This document shows, in pieces, positions 1-6,837 of a stretch of DNA of 20,396 nt. Numbering within the stretch: the stretch's first letter is position 1; every line of letters begins with the position of its first letter. The notes below the pieces were generated by a model. The model saw nothing but the letters and a program-made list of their open reading frames with translations, was not told the origin of the DNA and made no database searches. A program made the position numbers and the translations under genes. Origin of the DNA: a virus; the IMG/VR virus record IMGVR_UViG_3300013137_000135, positions 1 to 20,396 of that record; one strand, 5' to 3'.

Positions 1-1
1 C

Positions 2-238
2 ATGGCGGAGGCTGCGAAGCAGCACAAGGTGATCGACCTCGGCGAGCACGGCGCCTCGGGTGGCAACGAGGGCAGCGCCTACGCGAACCCCTCCGTCGAG
101 CTGGCCGAGAAGGCCAAGGCGCGCGCCGCCAAGGACGGCCTGAAGTACGCGGCCGCCGAGAAGCTCGTGCTCGCCGAAGACCCCGACCTCAAGACGCGCT
201 ACTTCGACTACCGCGTGAATCCCGGAAAGGAGGCCTGA
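2..238 (+). CDS. Capsid scaffold/protease-like protein, C-terminal end (probably 5'-truncated)
   Basis: The reading frame is open to the left edge, so the ATG at base 2 may be an internal methionine and the gene probably begins outside the window. The visible 78 residues are charged and helical. They end in a segment (LAEKAKARAAKDGLKYAAAE, then KLVLAEDPDL) of the kind seen at the C-terminus of Mu gpI-like protease/scaffold proteins, where it would act as the scaffold that organises coat subunits. The position directly before a decoration-like gene and the major capsid gene agrees with this. No protease catalytic residues are visible because that domain would lie upstream. A short stand-alone head protein is the alternative. 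The family call rests on recalled sequence pattern, not on a search. Confidence 0.6.
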   Translation: MAEAAKQHKVIDLGEHGASGGNEGSAYANPSVELAEKAKARAAKDGLKYAAAEKLVLAEDPDLKTRYFDYRVNPGKEA

Positions 239-241
239 GCC

Positions 242-631
242 ATGGCCACCGTTCTCCCCAGGGGCCCGTTCCGTGACGAGACCTACGTCGCGGCCGAGGA
301 CCTCTCCGACCTCCAGTACCATCAGGTCGACCTCACCAGCTCGACAACCGTGTCGGCCTCCGACGCCAACGACGAGTCGATCGGCGTCCTGCAGAACGCG
401 CCCGAGTCGGGTGAGCAGGCCGTCGTGCGCACGAAGGGCGAGTCCTTCTGCATGGTCGACGGCACGACCGACATCGCCCTGAACGACGGCGTCGACGCAG
501 ACGCCAGCGCTCACGGCGTCAAGCAGGAGTCCGACAAGGGCTGGATCGTCGGCTTCGCCCGCGAGGAGTACACCTCGGCAACCCCCGGTCTCATCGTCGT
601 GGACGTCAATCCGCAGACGCTGAGCGTCTGA
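242..631 (+). CDS. Capsid decoration/stabilisation-like protein
   Basis: This 129-residue protein starts at an ATG three bases after the upstream stop, with AAAGGAGG as ribosome-binding site. It is a small beta-rich protein. The central stretch around residues 43-75 (SIGVLQNAPESGEQAVVRTK, then GESFCMVDGT) resembles DUF2190/lambda gpD-like head proteins, which bind capsid surfaces as trimers and stabilise expanded heads. Its place between scaffold and major capsid protein is the usual one for a decoration protein. A perfect 7-bp inverted repeat (614-620/624-630) lies across the end of the gene. The function is inferred from family resemblance and gene order. Confidence 0.7.
   Translation: MATVLPRGPFRDETYVAAEDLSDLQYHQVDLTSSTTVSASDANDESIGVLQNAPESGEQAVVRTKGESFCMVDGTTDIALNDGVDADASAHGVKQESDKGWIVGFAREEYTSATPGLIVVDVNPQTLSV
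614..630 (+). other. Small hairpin at the end of the decoration gene
   Basis: CAGACGC and GCGTCTG form a perfect 7-bp inverted repeat with a 3-base loop. It includes the last codons and the first two bases of the stop of the decoration-like gene. It lies 19 bases upstream of the major capsid start and could affect mRNA stability or translation there. No T-tract follows, so it is not a terminator. It could be chance in a GC-rich genome. Confidence 0.35.
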
Positions 632-649
632 AAGGCTGGTGAATAAGTC

Positions 650-1585
650 ATGGCATCCATCCAGCCTGGCACCCTGCACATCGACGCCGCCCTGACGGCG
701 TGGTCGCAGGAGTACGCATCGCAGGATGACAGCCTCATCGCGGCCCAGGTCGCGCCGGTTGTCCCTGTGTCCAAGCAGACCGACTACTACTGGATCCACG
801 GCGCTGAGGGCTTCGAGCTCTCCGAGACCGCCCGCGGCCCCGGTGGCCAGTACGGTGAGATCAAATGGACCAAGTCCAGCACGACCTACAGCTGCGACGG
901 GCATGGCATCATGGCCCGCGTGCCGCAGGAGGCCATGGCGAACGCCGACCCCCAGGTCGACCCCGCGAAGGACGCGCTCACGCTCCCGCTCCAGCAGATG
1001 ATGCTGGCGTATGAGAAGGCCGTCGCGGACGTCATCTTCGCCACGGGCACCTTCACGAACACGGCAGCCCTGGCCGCGGCGGATCGCTGGGACGTCGACA
1101 CGTCCGATCCGGTCGATGCCGTGGACGACGCCAAGGCCAGCGTGAGGGCCGCAGTCGGCCGCGAGCCGAACGCCATGGTCATCGGCTATGACGTGTTCCG
1201 CGCGCTGCGCAAGCATGCGCAGATTCGCAAGGTGGTCTTCGGCTTGAACGCTCCGGAGGGCCTTGCCACCGAGGCGCAGATCGCAGAGGCCCTCGGGCTC
1301 AAGAAGCTGCTTGTCGGCCGCGCCGTCTACAGCTCGGCTGCCAACACCTTCACGAACATCTGGGGCAAGTACGCCTCTGTGTGCTACATCGACCCCAGCC
1401 CGACGAGCAAGTCCATCTGCCCGATGAAGACCTTCGCCTGGACCGTCGACTCTGGTCGCTTCGCGACCCGCGGCCCGGTCTGGGACGACGACACCAAGAG
1501 CTGGAAATATTACTGTGACGACTACCGCGACGAAAAGGCCACCTCGATCTATGCGGCCTACCTGTACTCGACGGTGGTGAGCTAA
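650..1585 (+). CDS. Major capsid protein
   Basis: The 311-residue product has the length and composition of an HK97-fold coat protein of the Mu gpT/GpE-like groups. The N-terminus lacks a long delta-domain, which agrees with a separate scaffold gene upstream. Recognisable features are the IAAQVAPVVPVSKQTDYYW stretch near residues 31-49, the region around residues 78-107 containing RVPQEAMANAD, and a segment near residues 170-200 (AMVIGYDVFRALRKHAQIRK) seen in many coat proteins of this group. No strong Shine-Dalgarno is seen close to the ATG; AAAGG lies about 14 bases upstream. A strong hairpin directly follows the stop, a common arrangement for the most highly expressed virion gene. Confidence 0.85.
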   Translation: MASIQPGTLHIDAALTAWSQEYASQDDSLIAAQVAPVVPVSKQTDYYWIHGAEGFELSETARGPGGQYGEIKWTKSSTTYSCDGHGIMARVPQEAMANADPQVDPAKDALTLPLQQMMLAYEKAVADVIFATGTFTNTAALAAADRWDVDTSDPVDAVDDAKASVRAAVGREPNAMVIGYDVFRALRKHAQIRKVVFGLNAPEGLATEAQIAEALGLKKLLVGRAVYSSAANTFTNIWGKYASVCYIDPSPTSKSICPMKTFAWTVDSGRFATRGPVWDDDTKSWKYYCDDYRDEKATSIYAAYLYSTVVS

Positions 1586-1595
1586 CCACTCACTG

Positions 1596-1639
1596 GCGCC
1601 GGGCGGCCAACGCCCCGGCTGAGGCCGCCCGGCGCTTCC
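1596..1639 (+). terminator. GC-rich terminator-like hairpin after the capsid gene
   Basis: A perfect 13-bp stem (1596-1608 with 1623-1635) with a 14-base loop begins 10 bases after the capsid stop. Only TTCC follows, so there is no good U-tract. It could be a partial terminator that lowers expression of the downstream minor head genes, or a 3' mRNA stabiliser for the capsid transcript. Confidence 0.65.
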
Positions 1640-1655
1640 GAAAAGGAGTAAGGCA

Positions 1656-2630
1656 ATGAAGAAATGGAAGATGGGCCTCGAGATCGACGCCCCGAGCATC
1701 GTCACCGATGCCCTGTCCGTCGGCGGAACGCATGTCATCGGCGAAGTCGGCGACGTCTTCTACGTCGACCCGGCCAACGGCAGCGACTCGAATGGCGGCA
1801 CCTCGCCGGACGATGCCTTCGCTGACATCCAGGCCGCGCACGATGCAACCACGGACAACAACAACGACGTCGTGGTCTTCATCGGCAGCGCGACGGCAGA
1901 CAACCCCTCGGCCGCAGTCACCTGGACGCACAACTATACGCACCTGATCGGCATCTCGTCTCCGCTCCCCGGCGTCGGCCAGCGTTGCCGCGTCGTTATG
2001 ACGGCAGCCACGGCCAAGACCCCGGTCATCACCGTCTCCGGCAACGGCTGCGTGTTCAAGAACCTCCAGTTCAACCAGGAGAAGGCGACCGGCACCGCAA
2101 GCGGCGTGGCCGTCGTCAGCGGCAGCCGCTGTTACTTCGAGAACGTCTTCTTCATGTGCCCGACTTCGGCCACAGCGGCCTCCTACTCGCTCAAGGTGGG
2201 CGGCACGGAGAACGCCTTCGTGCGCTGCACCATCGGCCAGCACACCAACGTGCGCAGCGCCGCGACCTACGGCCTCTGGCTGCACGTCGGCGACGACTCC
2301 TGCCACCGCAACAAGTTCATCGAATGCGAGTTCCTCAGCTGGGCGAGCGGCGGCGGCACGGCGCACGTCCTGGTCTACGTCGACGTTGATATCGACGTTG
2401 AAGTGTACACGGCCTTCTTCGAGAACTGCCTGTTCGCCAACGTCGGAGCCGCGACGCTCGCGGTCGCGATCGATGACAACTGCGCGACGACCGACCACCG
2501 GATCATCATGCGCGGCCACACCGACGTCCTCGGTTGCACGGCCGTCTCTGACCCGCTGACCTACGTCTACGTGCCCGACGCCGCGGCCAACGTCAGCGGC
2601 CTGCTGATGATCGCTGTCGCGGAATCCTGA
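1656..2630 (+). CDS. Right-handed beta-helix (pectate-lyase-fold) virion protein
   Basis: This 324-residue protein starts at an ATG preceded by AAGGAG with 7-base spacing. After a short N-terminal segment (about 1-30) comes a typical beta-helix entry motif, FYVDPANGSDSNGGTSPDDA (residues 34-53), followed by IQAAHDA. Repeated rungs follow with G-N-G-C-x-F-K-N-L, S-x-x-x-Y-F-E-N-V and F-x-x-C patterns through about residue 300. This is the architecture of DUF1565/pectin-lyase-like proteins. In phages the fold is most often found in tailspikes and depolymerases. Here it sits in the head module directly after the major capsid gene, so a capsid-surface decoration or adhesin is more likely than a tailspike. 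No polysaccharide lyase catalytic residues could be assigned. Confidence 0.65.
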   Translation: MKKWKMGLEIDAPSIVTDALSVGGTHVIGEVGDVFYVDPANGSDSNGGTSPDDAFADIQAAHDATTDNNNDVVVFIGSATADNPSAAVTWTHNYTHLIGISSPLPGVGQRCRVVMTAATAKTPVITVSGNGCVFKNLQFNQEKATGTASGVAVVSGSRCYFENVFFMCPTSATAASYSLKVGGTENAFVRCTIGQHTNVRSAATYGLWLHVGDDSCHRNKFIECEFLSWASGGGTAHVLVYVDVDIDVEVYTAFFENCLFANVGAATLAVAIDDNCATTDHRIIMRGHTDVLGCTAVSDPLTYVYVPDAAANVSGLLMIAVAES

Positions 2631-2645
2631 TCGGGGGGGTTCGCA

Positions 2646-2825
2646 ATGCCGTACATCCTCAAGGTCGGCACGATCTTCGGAAAACCCTACAAGTGCGGGG
2701 ACTTTCTGCCCGGAGCCAAGGGCAGCCTCGCCGACATGGAAGAGGTCGGCGCGGTCGAGTGGCAAGAAGCGCCCGTGCGCGAGCCGAGGCCTAAGCCGCG
2801 CGCTGCCCGCAAGGTGGTGAGCTGA
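2646..2825 (+). CDS. Small basic-tailed head protein, 59 residues
   Basis: A complete short frame runs from ATG 2646 to TGA 2823-2825 in the gap between two structural genes. The next gene starts one base after its stop. The product begins MPYILKVGTIFGKPYKCGDF and contains a DMEEVGAVEW segment. It ends in a Pro/Arg/Lys-rich tail (PRPKPRAARKVVS). Short proteins of this kind, whose core ends in a '-LGAVE-' type strand, are common between capsid and connector genes. The function is unknown; a head-completion role is only positional inference. The upstream G-run (GGGGGGG) is a poor ribosome-binding site, so translational coupling is possible. Confidence 0.6.
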   Translation: MPYILKVGTIFGKPYKCGDFLPGAKGSLADMEEVGAVEWQEAPVREPRPKPRAARKVVS

Positions 2826-2826
2826 T

Positions 2827-3513
2827 ATGCCGCGCACCATCGAGACGCTCGCCGGCGCCGATTCGACCACCGGCAAGATCGGCACTATCCCCGCGGCAGG
2901 GACCGTCTACGTCGCCTGCCCGGTCAGTGACCTGACGAAGCGCGTGAAGTGGATCGCCTCGGCGAACAAGGCGTTCACCGTCCAGAGGTACGTCGCCGAG
3001 TCGAACCCGCTCTCGTGCACGCTCACGCTGGCGGACGCGACCGCCGTCGACGACGGTGACACATGCATCCTGAACGGCCTCACCTTCGAGGCAGACACGG
3101 CCGCCAGCCATGCAAACCGCAAGTACGCGGTTGGGGCCAGCAACGCAGCCACGGCCGCCAACCTGGCCGCGCTCCTGAACGACGCCACCTACGGCCTGCC
3201 CGGCTTCACCGCCGTGGTCGAGGCCGTCGACGCTACCGACGTCATCACCCTCGTGGCCACCACCGGCACGGCGCTGCAGTTTGGCCAGGGGACCTCGGAC
3301 GCCAACGAGATCGCATTCGCCGACACGACGCTGGCGAAGCTCATGGTCGACGGAGCAGCCGTCGCCGACGCGGCCGCGACCGGAAACACCGGCACGCTCG
3401 GGGCCGTCACCGAACACGAGAATGACGGCTTCGTTCCCGTGCTCGGCATCACGAACAACGACGGCGCCGACGCGATGACTGCCGTCGTCAAGGCCGTGAG
3501 GTTCGCGGCGTGA
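2827..3513 (+). CDS. Virion structural protein, unknown
   Basis: The 228-residue product is rich in Ala, Thr, Asp and Gly and nearly free of long helices. The N-terminal 60 residues contain short beta strands (TVYVACPVSD, VKWIASANKAFTVQRYV). The centre (about 72-150) has a GDTCILNGLTFEAD strand pair, then an ASNAATAANLAALLND helix and VITLVATTGTA. This looks like a small domain recurrent in phage structural proteins ('G-D-T-V-x-I-N-G-x-T-F'). The C-terminal part (about 170-228) has a GFVPVLGITNN beta strand. The gene overlaps the adaptor gene by four bases (GTGA). A minor capsid, head-fibre or neck role is possible; I do not recognise a named family. Confidence 0.6.
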   Translation: MPRTIETLAGADSTTGKIGTIPAAGTVYVACPVSDLTKRVKWIASANKAFTVQRYVAESNPLSCTLTLADATAVDDGDTCILNGLTFEADTAASHANRKYAVGASNAATAANLAALLNDATYGLPGFTAVVEAVDATDVITLVATTGTALQFGQGTSDANEIAFADTTLAKLMVDGAAVADAAATGNTGTLGAVTEHENDGFVPVLGITNNDGADAMTAVVKAVRFAA

Positions 3514-3983
3514 GCTACTGCACCGTCACCGAGGCTCTGAGCCTTCTGCCGACGCTCGGCACGCTCCGCGACGCTGCGACCGGAGTCACAGCCACCGTGC
3601 CGAGCGCGACGCAGGGCGCGGCGATGCTCACCGCCACGGATGCGGAGATCAACGCGCACCTCATCGACAAGGGCCACGAGCTGCCCGTCACAGGTGCCGA
3701 GGCGCTCGCCTACCTGAAGGCTGTCGCCATGACCGGCACCGCGGCGAGGATCGCTAAGGCGAAGTGGCCGGCCGACTCCGGGCCCGGTGGCGACTCCGGG
3801 GCGGCGAGTGCGCTGCGCGGCGACTACACCGCCATGCTCGCATTCATCGACGGTGGCGGGCTCTCCGTGGCCTCGTCAGACGTCGTCGGCAGCTCCGTCG
3901 CGCACGGCTTCCGTGACAGTGAGGGGACGGCACTCTCCGGCTCGACGCTCGTTGCCCCCTTCAGCCGCGAGACGGAGTTCTGA
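3510..3983 (+). CDS. Head-tail connector adaptor (gp6/gp36-like)
   Basis: This 157-residue protein starts at GTG overlapping the previous stop. It opens with YCTVTEALSLLPTL, a helix typical of gp6-like and Mu gp36-like (DUF1320-type) adaptors. These form a ring between portal and tail. Helices around residues 43-56 (TATDAEINAHLIDK) and 66-88 fit the small four-helix adaptor core. A Gly/Ser/Ala-rich C-terminal tail follows. The place between coat genes and the gpG-like gene is the expected one. The assignment is by pattern and order. Confidence 0.65.
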   Translation: MSYCTVTEALSLLPTLGTLRDAATGVTATVPSATQGAAMLTATDAEINAHLIDKGHELPVTGAEALAYLKAVAMTGTAARIAKAKWPADSGPGGDSGAASALRGDYTAMLAFIDGGGLSVASSDVVGSSVAHGFRDSEGTALSGSTLVAPFSRETEF

Positions 3984-3986
3984 GAA

Positions 3987-4523
3987 GTGGCCTCTCCCGC
4001 CATCAAGTTCGACCTGACGACCGATCCCCCGATTGATGGCATGGTCTGGGCGCTCGACCGCATGGCCGATGGCGTCTCCAACTTCGACGGCCTCTTCCGC
4101 GGCTTCGGCGAGATCTTCCGCGGCTTCATGCAGAAGCAGTTCGAGACCGAGGGCAGCTTCGGCGCCGGTGGCTGGGCTGCGCTCTCGCCGGCCTACGCAG
4201 CGTGGAAGGAAGAACACTTCCCCGGGCGCCCGATAGGCGTGCTCAGCGGAGCTCTGCGCAGCGGCATGACGGGCGGCGGCGGGTACAGCGAGGAGATCGG
4301 CAGCGACTCCGCCAGCTGGGGACTCTCCGCCTCGTCTCCCGCGGATGCCTACGGCAAGCACTTCGCGGCGCGCCGGCCGGTCATCAAGTGGGGCGCCGAG
4401 CAGTCGCGCGCCTTCCAGAAGTTCAGTCACGAGTGGCTTCACTACGCGATCAAAGAGGCGCAGGGCAAGAGGTCCCCCGGCTCCGGCAATCCGGCCGTCC
4501 CCGGCGTCTTCGGTGGTCTCTGA
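3987..4523 (+). CDS. Mu gpG / P2 gpS-type virion morphogenesis (tail completion) protein
   Basis: The 178-residue product starts at GTG three bases after the adaptor stop. It has the signature of the phage virion morphogenesis family: helix FGEIFRGFMQKQFETEG (about 45-60), then W-x-x-L-S-P-A-Y-A-A-W-K (about 65-76), then GRPIGVLSGALRSGM (about 81-95). It ends in a segment where such proteins usually form beta structure. Family members act in head-tail joining or tail completion. An H-F-A-A-R-R-P stretch near residue 130 corresponds to the 'HQfG...iPaRpfl' part of family members. The Gly/Pro-rich C-terminus looks disordered. Confidence 0.75.
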   Translation: MASPAIKFDLTTDPPIDGMVWALDRMADGVSNFDGLFRGFGEIFRGFMQKQFETEGSFGAGGWAALSPAYAAWKEEHFPGRPIGVLSGALRSGMTGGGGYSEEIGSDSASWGLSASSPADAYGKHFAARRPVIKWGAEQSRAFQKFSHEWLHYAIKEAQGKRSPGSGNPAVPGVFGGL

Positions 4524-4524
4524 T

Positions 4525-5022
4525 ATGGGCCTCGTCGGCATCGAGGCGATCATCGACGCCATGATCGCGAAGCTGCAGGCTGACATGCCGGCCAAGATCG
4601 CCGCGCTGAACGCCGAGTATGACGACGCCTACGTGCTCACGGAGATCCCCGCGACCTCCTACTACTGGTACGTGCCCAAGGTCCAGCAGGGTGCACTCAA
4701 TATCGAGCTGCCGGCCATCGTGCTGATCAACCGGCCGGCGGCGCCCGGCGACCTGAACCCGGCGCAGATCGAGATGCACTACAGCATCGTCGCCGATGCG
4801 CTCGTGCGCGGTGAAGACGGCGCCGCCGTGTCGCGCCTGGTCTGGCGCTACAACCGCGCCATCAAAGAGATCCTCGCGCAGCGCCACGCGCTCGCCGCGA
4901 CCTGCACGACCTGCACGTTCGCCGGCGAGCAGCAGCACGAGACCACCGACCCAATGTCCGGGGACTTCCTGCACGACTTCGCGAGTCTCTGGACGATCAT
5001 GACTTCGGAGGCGACCTCTTGA
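4525..5022 (+). CDS. Tail terminator-like / tail completion protein
   Basis: This 165-residue protein starts at the ATG one base after the upstream stop. An in-frame start at 4345 would overlap the previous gene by 179 bases and is rejected. An N-terminal helix (GIEAIIDAMIAKLQADMPAK) is followed by alternating strands. These include YVLTEIPATSYYWYVP, ELPAIVLINRPA and the strand-helix pair MHYSIVADALVRGEDG / VSRLVWRYNRAIKEIL. This is the layout of tail-terminator/neck proteins (lambda gpU-like or minor tail completion proteins) that cap the tail tube. The function is inferred from predicted fold and position. Confidence 0.55.
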   Translation: MGLVGIEAIIDAMIAKLQADMPAKIAALNAEYDDAYVLTEIPATSYYWYVPKVQQGALNIELPAIVLINRPAAPGDLNPAQIEMHYSIVADALVRGEDGAAVSRLVWRYNRAIKEILAQRHALAATCTTCTFAGEQQHETTDPMSGDFLHDFASLWTIMTSEATS

Positions 5023-5225
5023 ACGAGACCATACCTTTGCGGAGGTTCCGCGCAATCCGCAACTTCACCTATCCCGACGGACCGGCGGAGTTCGCCAAGG
5101 CCAAGCGCGGCGACCTCGCCAAGGCTCGTCGTCTCGAGGCCGCCGTCGGTGACGAACTCTCCGAGCCCGCTCCCGGGGTGCTCGCGTCCTGGCTGGCCAA
5201 CGACTGCGTCGAGGAGGTGAACTGA
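5019..5225 (+). CDS. Small hypothetical protein between tail completion and tail tube genes
   Basis: A 68-residue frame begins with TTG at the overlap TTGA with the previous stop; GCGGAGG lies too far downstream to serve it. The product has a beta-strand start (LRRFRAIRNFTYPDG) and a basic helix (EFAKAKRGDLAKARRLEAA). The end, GVLASWLANDCVEEV, resembles the '-L-V-x-x-G-x-V-E-E-V' endings of small phage proteins. No function is recognised. The coding frame and tight coupling support a real gene. Confidence 0.55.
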   Translation: MNETIPLRRFRAIRNFTYPDGPAEFAKAKRGDLAKARRLEAAVGDELSEPAPGVLASWLANDCVEEVN

Positions 5226-5226
5226 T

Positions 5227-5964
5227 ATGGCTACACACGGTCTGCCCGACGTCGCCTGGGTGCTCTTCGACGGCGTCGACGTCACGGGCATCGTGGTCGA
5301 CGGCAGCGACTCGATCGAGAACGTCACCGAAGACGTGCAGGTCGCCGGCGTTTCTGTCTCGCAGAAGGCCTACGTCGGACCCCAGTCCGGTTCCGTCAAC
5401 CTGAGCGGCTTCTACGACTCAGTCATCACTGCGACGCTGGATGACGCCGCCGCTGCGGTCCTCATGTACACACTGGAGGGCAACACCGCGGGCAAACACT
5501 GTGAATGCATCGCTGAGGCGCTTCCCGGCACCTACGAACGCAGCATGGGCGACAACGCTCTTCACAAGGCCAAGGTCGACTACTCGGCGCAGGGTGCCTG
5601 CACCATCGACCATGCTTACATCCTCGCCGCGCTGGCGACGACCACGGAGGCGAGCGGCGACACCGACGCTACCTACGTCGATGGGCTCGCGGAGACGACC
5701 GGAGGCGGTCGCTTCTACGTCGCCTGCACGGACCTGACGCTGGACGACTACACCAACTTCAAGGTGCAGCTGCGCGACAGCGCCGACCACACCACCTTCG
5801 CCGACATCGACGGGGCGGTGGCGACGTTCACCGCGGCCGGAGCCTCGATGATCGAGGTGTCCGGAACCATTCGCCGCTACCTGTCCATCAGCTGGGCCTA
5901 CACCGGAGACGGCGAAGACCAGTCCGCGAAGTTCGTCCCGGCCGTCTTCAAGATCGCAGCCTGA
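5227..5964 (+). CDS. Tail tube-like protein with C-terminal accessory domain (copy 1)
   Basis: This 245-residue protein has GAGGAGGTGA upstream as a good ribosome-binding site. Residues 1-130 resemble a tail-tube fold and match the next gene in order: start MATHG, a T-E-D motif, then VSVSQKAYVGPQSGSVNLSG followed by FYD (about 42-63). Residues about 135-245 form a separate beta-sandwich-like domain (GGGRFYVACTDLTLDDYTNF, VQLRDSADHTTFADIDG, then GTIRRYLSISWAYTG). That domain occurs at the end of many phage tail proteins and would project from the tail surface. It is probably one of two tube-type subunits. Which copy builds the main tube cannot be told from sequence. Confidence 0.6.
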   Translation: MATHGLPDVAWVLFDGVDVTGIVVDGSDSIENVTEDVQVAGVSVSQKAYVGPQSGSVNLSGFYDSVITATLDDAAAAVLMYTLEGNTAGKHCECIAEALPGTYERSMGDNALHKAKVDYSAQGACTIDHAYILAALATTTEASGDTDATYVDGLAETTGGGRFYVACTDLTLDDYTNFKVQLRDSADHTTFADIDGAVATFTAAGASMIEVSGTIRRYLSISWAYTGDGEDQSAKFVPAVFKIAA

Positions 5965-5996
5965 GAAACCCGACCACGTGATACAGGAGAGAGCAC

Positions 5997-6404
5997 ATGG
6001 CTACCTACGGCATCGACGATGGAGCACTGACGTACTCCACCAAGAGCATGGAAGACTACATCACCGACTTCCCTTCCCTCAGTCAGGAGAACGAGACCGA
6101 GGACTCGACCACGCTCGGCGCGAGCGTCGCCTCGAAGGCATACACCGGCCTGACCAGGTACGGCGAGGTGCAGGTCGGCGGCGCCTACGACGACACCGCG
6201 ACAAACGGGCCGGACGCGGTCTTCGGTGGCGCTGCGCGCGCGCAGAGCTACGCCGCACTCGTGCTCACGTGGGGCGGCACCAAGACCACCACGTTCAACC
6301 TCGTCGGCGTCGAGAAGTACGAGCGCACATGGAAGAAGGGTGCGCGCACTGGGTACCAGTGCACGCTCTTCCTCGGCTCCGGATGCACCGTGACAGAGGC
6401 CTGA
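5997..6404 (+). CDS. Tail tube-like protein, short paralogue (copy 2)
   Basis: The 135-residue product starts at an ATG with CAGGAGAGAG as ribosome-binding site. It parallels the first part of the preceding protein: start MATYG, then ETEDSTTLGASVASKAYTGL and a VQVGGAYDD strand. The projecting C-terminal domain is absent. It is directly followed by the tail assembly chaperone genes, the usual neighbours of the major tail protein. This copy is therefore the better candidate for the main tube subunit. The similarity was read by eye. Confidence 0.6.
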   Translation: MATYGIDDGALTYSTKSMEDYITDFPSLSQENETEDSTTLGASVASKAYTGLTRYGEVQVGGAYDDTATNGPDAVFGGAARAQSYAALVLTWGGTKTTTFNLVGVEKYERTWKKGARTGYQCTLFLGSGCTVTEA

Positions 6405-6405
6405 C

Positions 6406-6837
6406 GTGGTGTTCATTGACGACATCCCCAACCGCAAGCTCGTCGGCCCTCCCGGCGAGCCCGAGGAGTGGTTCGAGGTCCGGCTGCTCTCCTGGCACGA
6501 GCTTGAGGAGTGCCAGAGCGCCGTCGCCAGGCGATCCATCAGCCGCATGCGCGAGATGGGCGGCGAGATCATCACGGCCGTCGGCAAGATCGAGCAGGAG
6601 CGCCCCGAGGTGATCGCGGAGGCCAAGGAGATCAAGAGGTCTGCCGATGACTACGACCGCGAGACGCTCGTGAGTAAGAGCGTCGTCGGCTGGAGCTACC
6701 AGCGCCACTTCCAGCCCAACCTCATCCGCAAGCTGACCGAGGAGACCTTCGCCTGGCTCTTCGGCGAGATCGCCAAGCTCTACGTCGGGGACGATGCCCA
6801 GAGAAAAGACGACTCCGAGAGCTCTACGACTACCTAG
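6406..6837 (+). CDS. Tail assembly chaperone, short form (lambda gpG analogue)
   Basis: The 143-residue product starts with GTG one base after the tube stop. It is a charged helical protein with LRKLTEETFAWLFGE-like helices (residues about 108-126). The last residues after the proposed slip site (DDSESSTTT) are low-complexity. In lambda-like tails, gpG binds the tape measure protein during tail assembly and is not in the virion. The position between tail tube and tape measure genes, and a second conserved-looking frame overlapping its 3' end in the -1 frame, are the classic layout. The N-terminal part FEVRLLSWHELEECQSAVAR is consistent with such proteins. Confidence 0.7.
   Translation: MVFIDDIPNRKLVGPPGEPEEWFEVRLLSWHELEECQSAVARRSISRMREMGGEIITAVGKIEQERPEVIAEAKEIKRSADDYDRETLVSKSVVGWSYQRHFQPNLIRKLTEETFAWLFGEIAKLYVGDDAQRKDDSESSTTT
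6804..6808 (+). promoter_or_regulatory. Candidate -1 ribosomal frameshift site (A AAA G)
   Basis: The zero-frame codons are CAG AGA AAA GAC, with four consecutive A at 6804-6807. The AAA tRNA can re-pair one base back, moving the ribosome into the frame that stays open to 7103. CTCTA (6822-6826) and TAGAG (6835-6839) can form a small 5-bp hairpin 13 bases downstream. This is not a perfect X XXY YYZ heptamer. The site is chosen because it lies within the overlap, just upstream of the zero-frame stop. Confidence 0.55.

Noticed and set aside
1590-2885. 431-codon minus-strand open frame opposite the beta-helix gene
   Set aside because: Its sequence is low-complexity in Arg, Val, Asp and Gly, typical of the antisense of a GC-rich gene. 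The plus frame has a clear fold signature and ribosome-binding site.
4345-4524. Upstream extension of the tail-terminator-like gene to start 4345
   Set aside because: It would overlap the morphogenesis gene by 179 bases and add a Ser/Arg-rich shadow sequence. ATG 4525 directly follows the previous stop.
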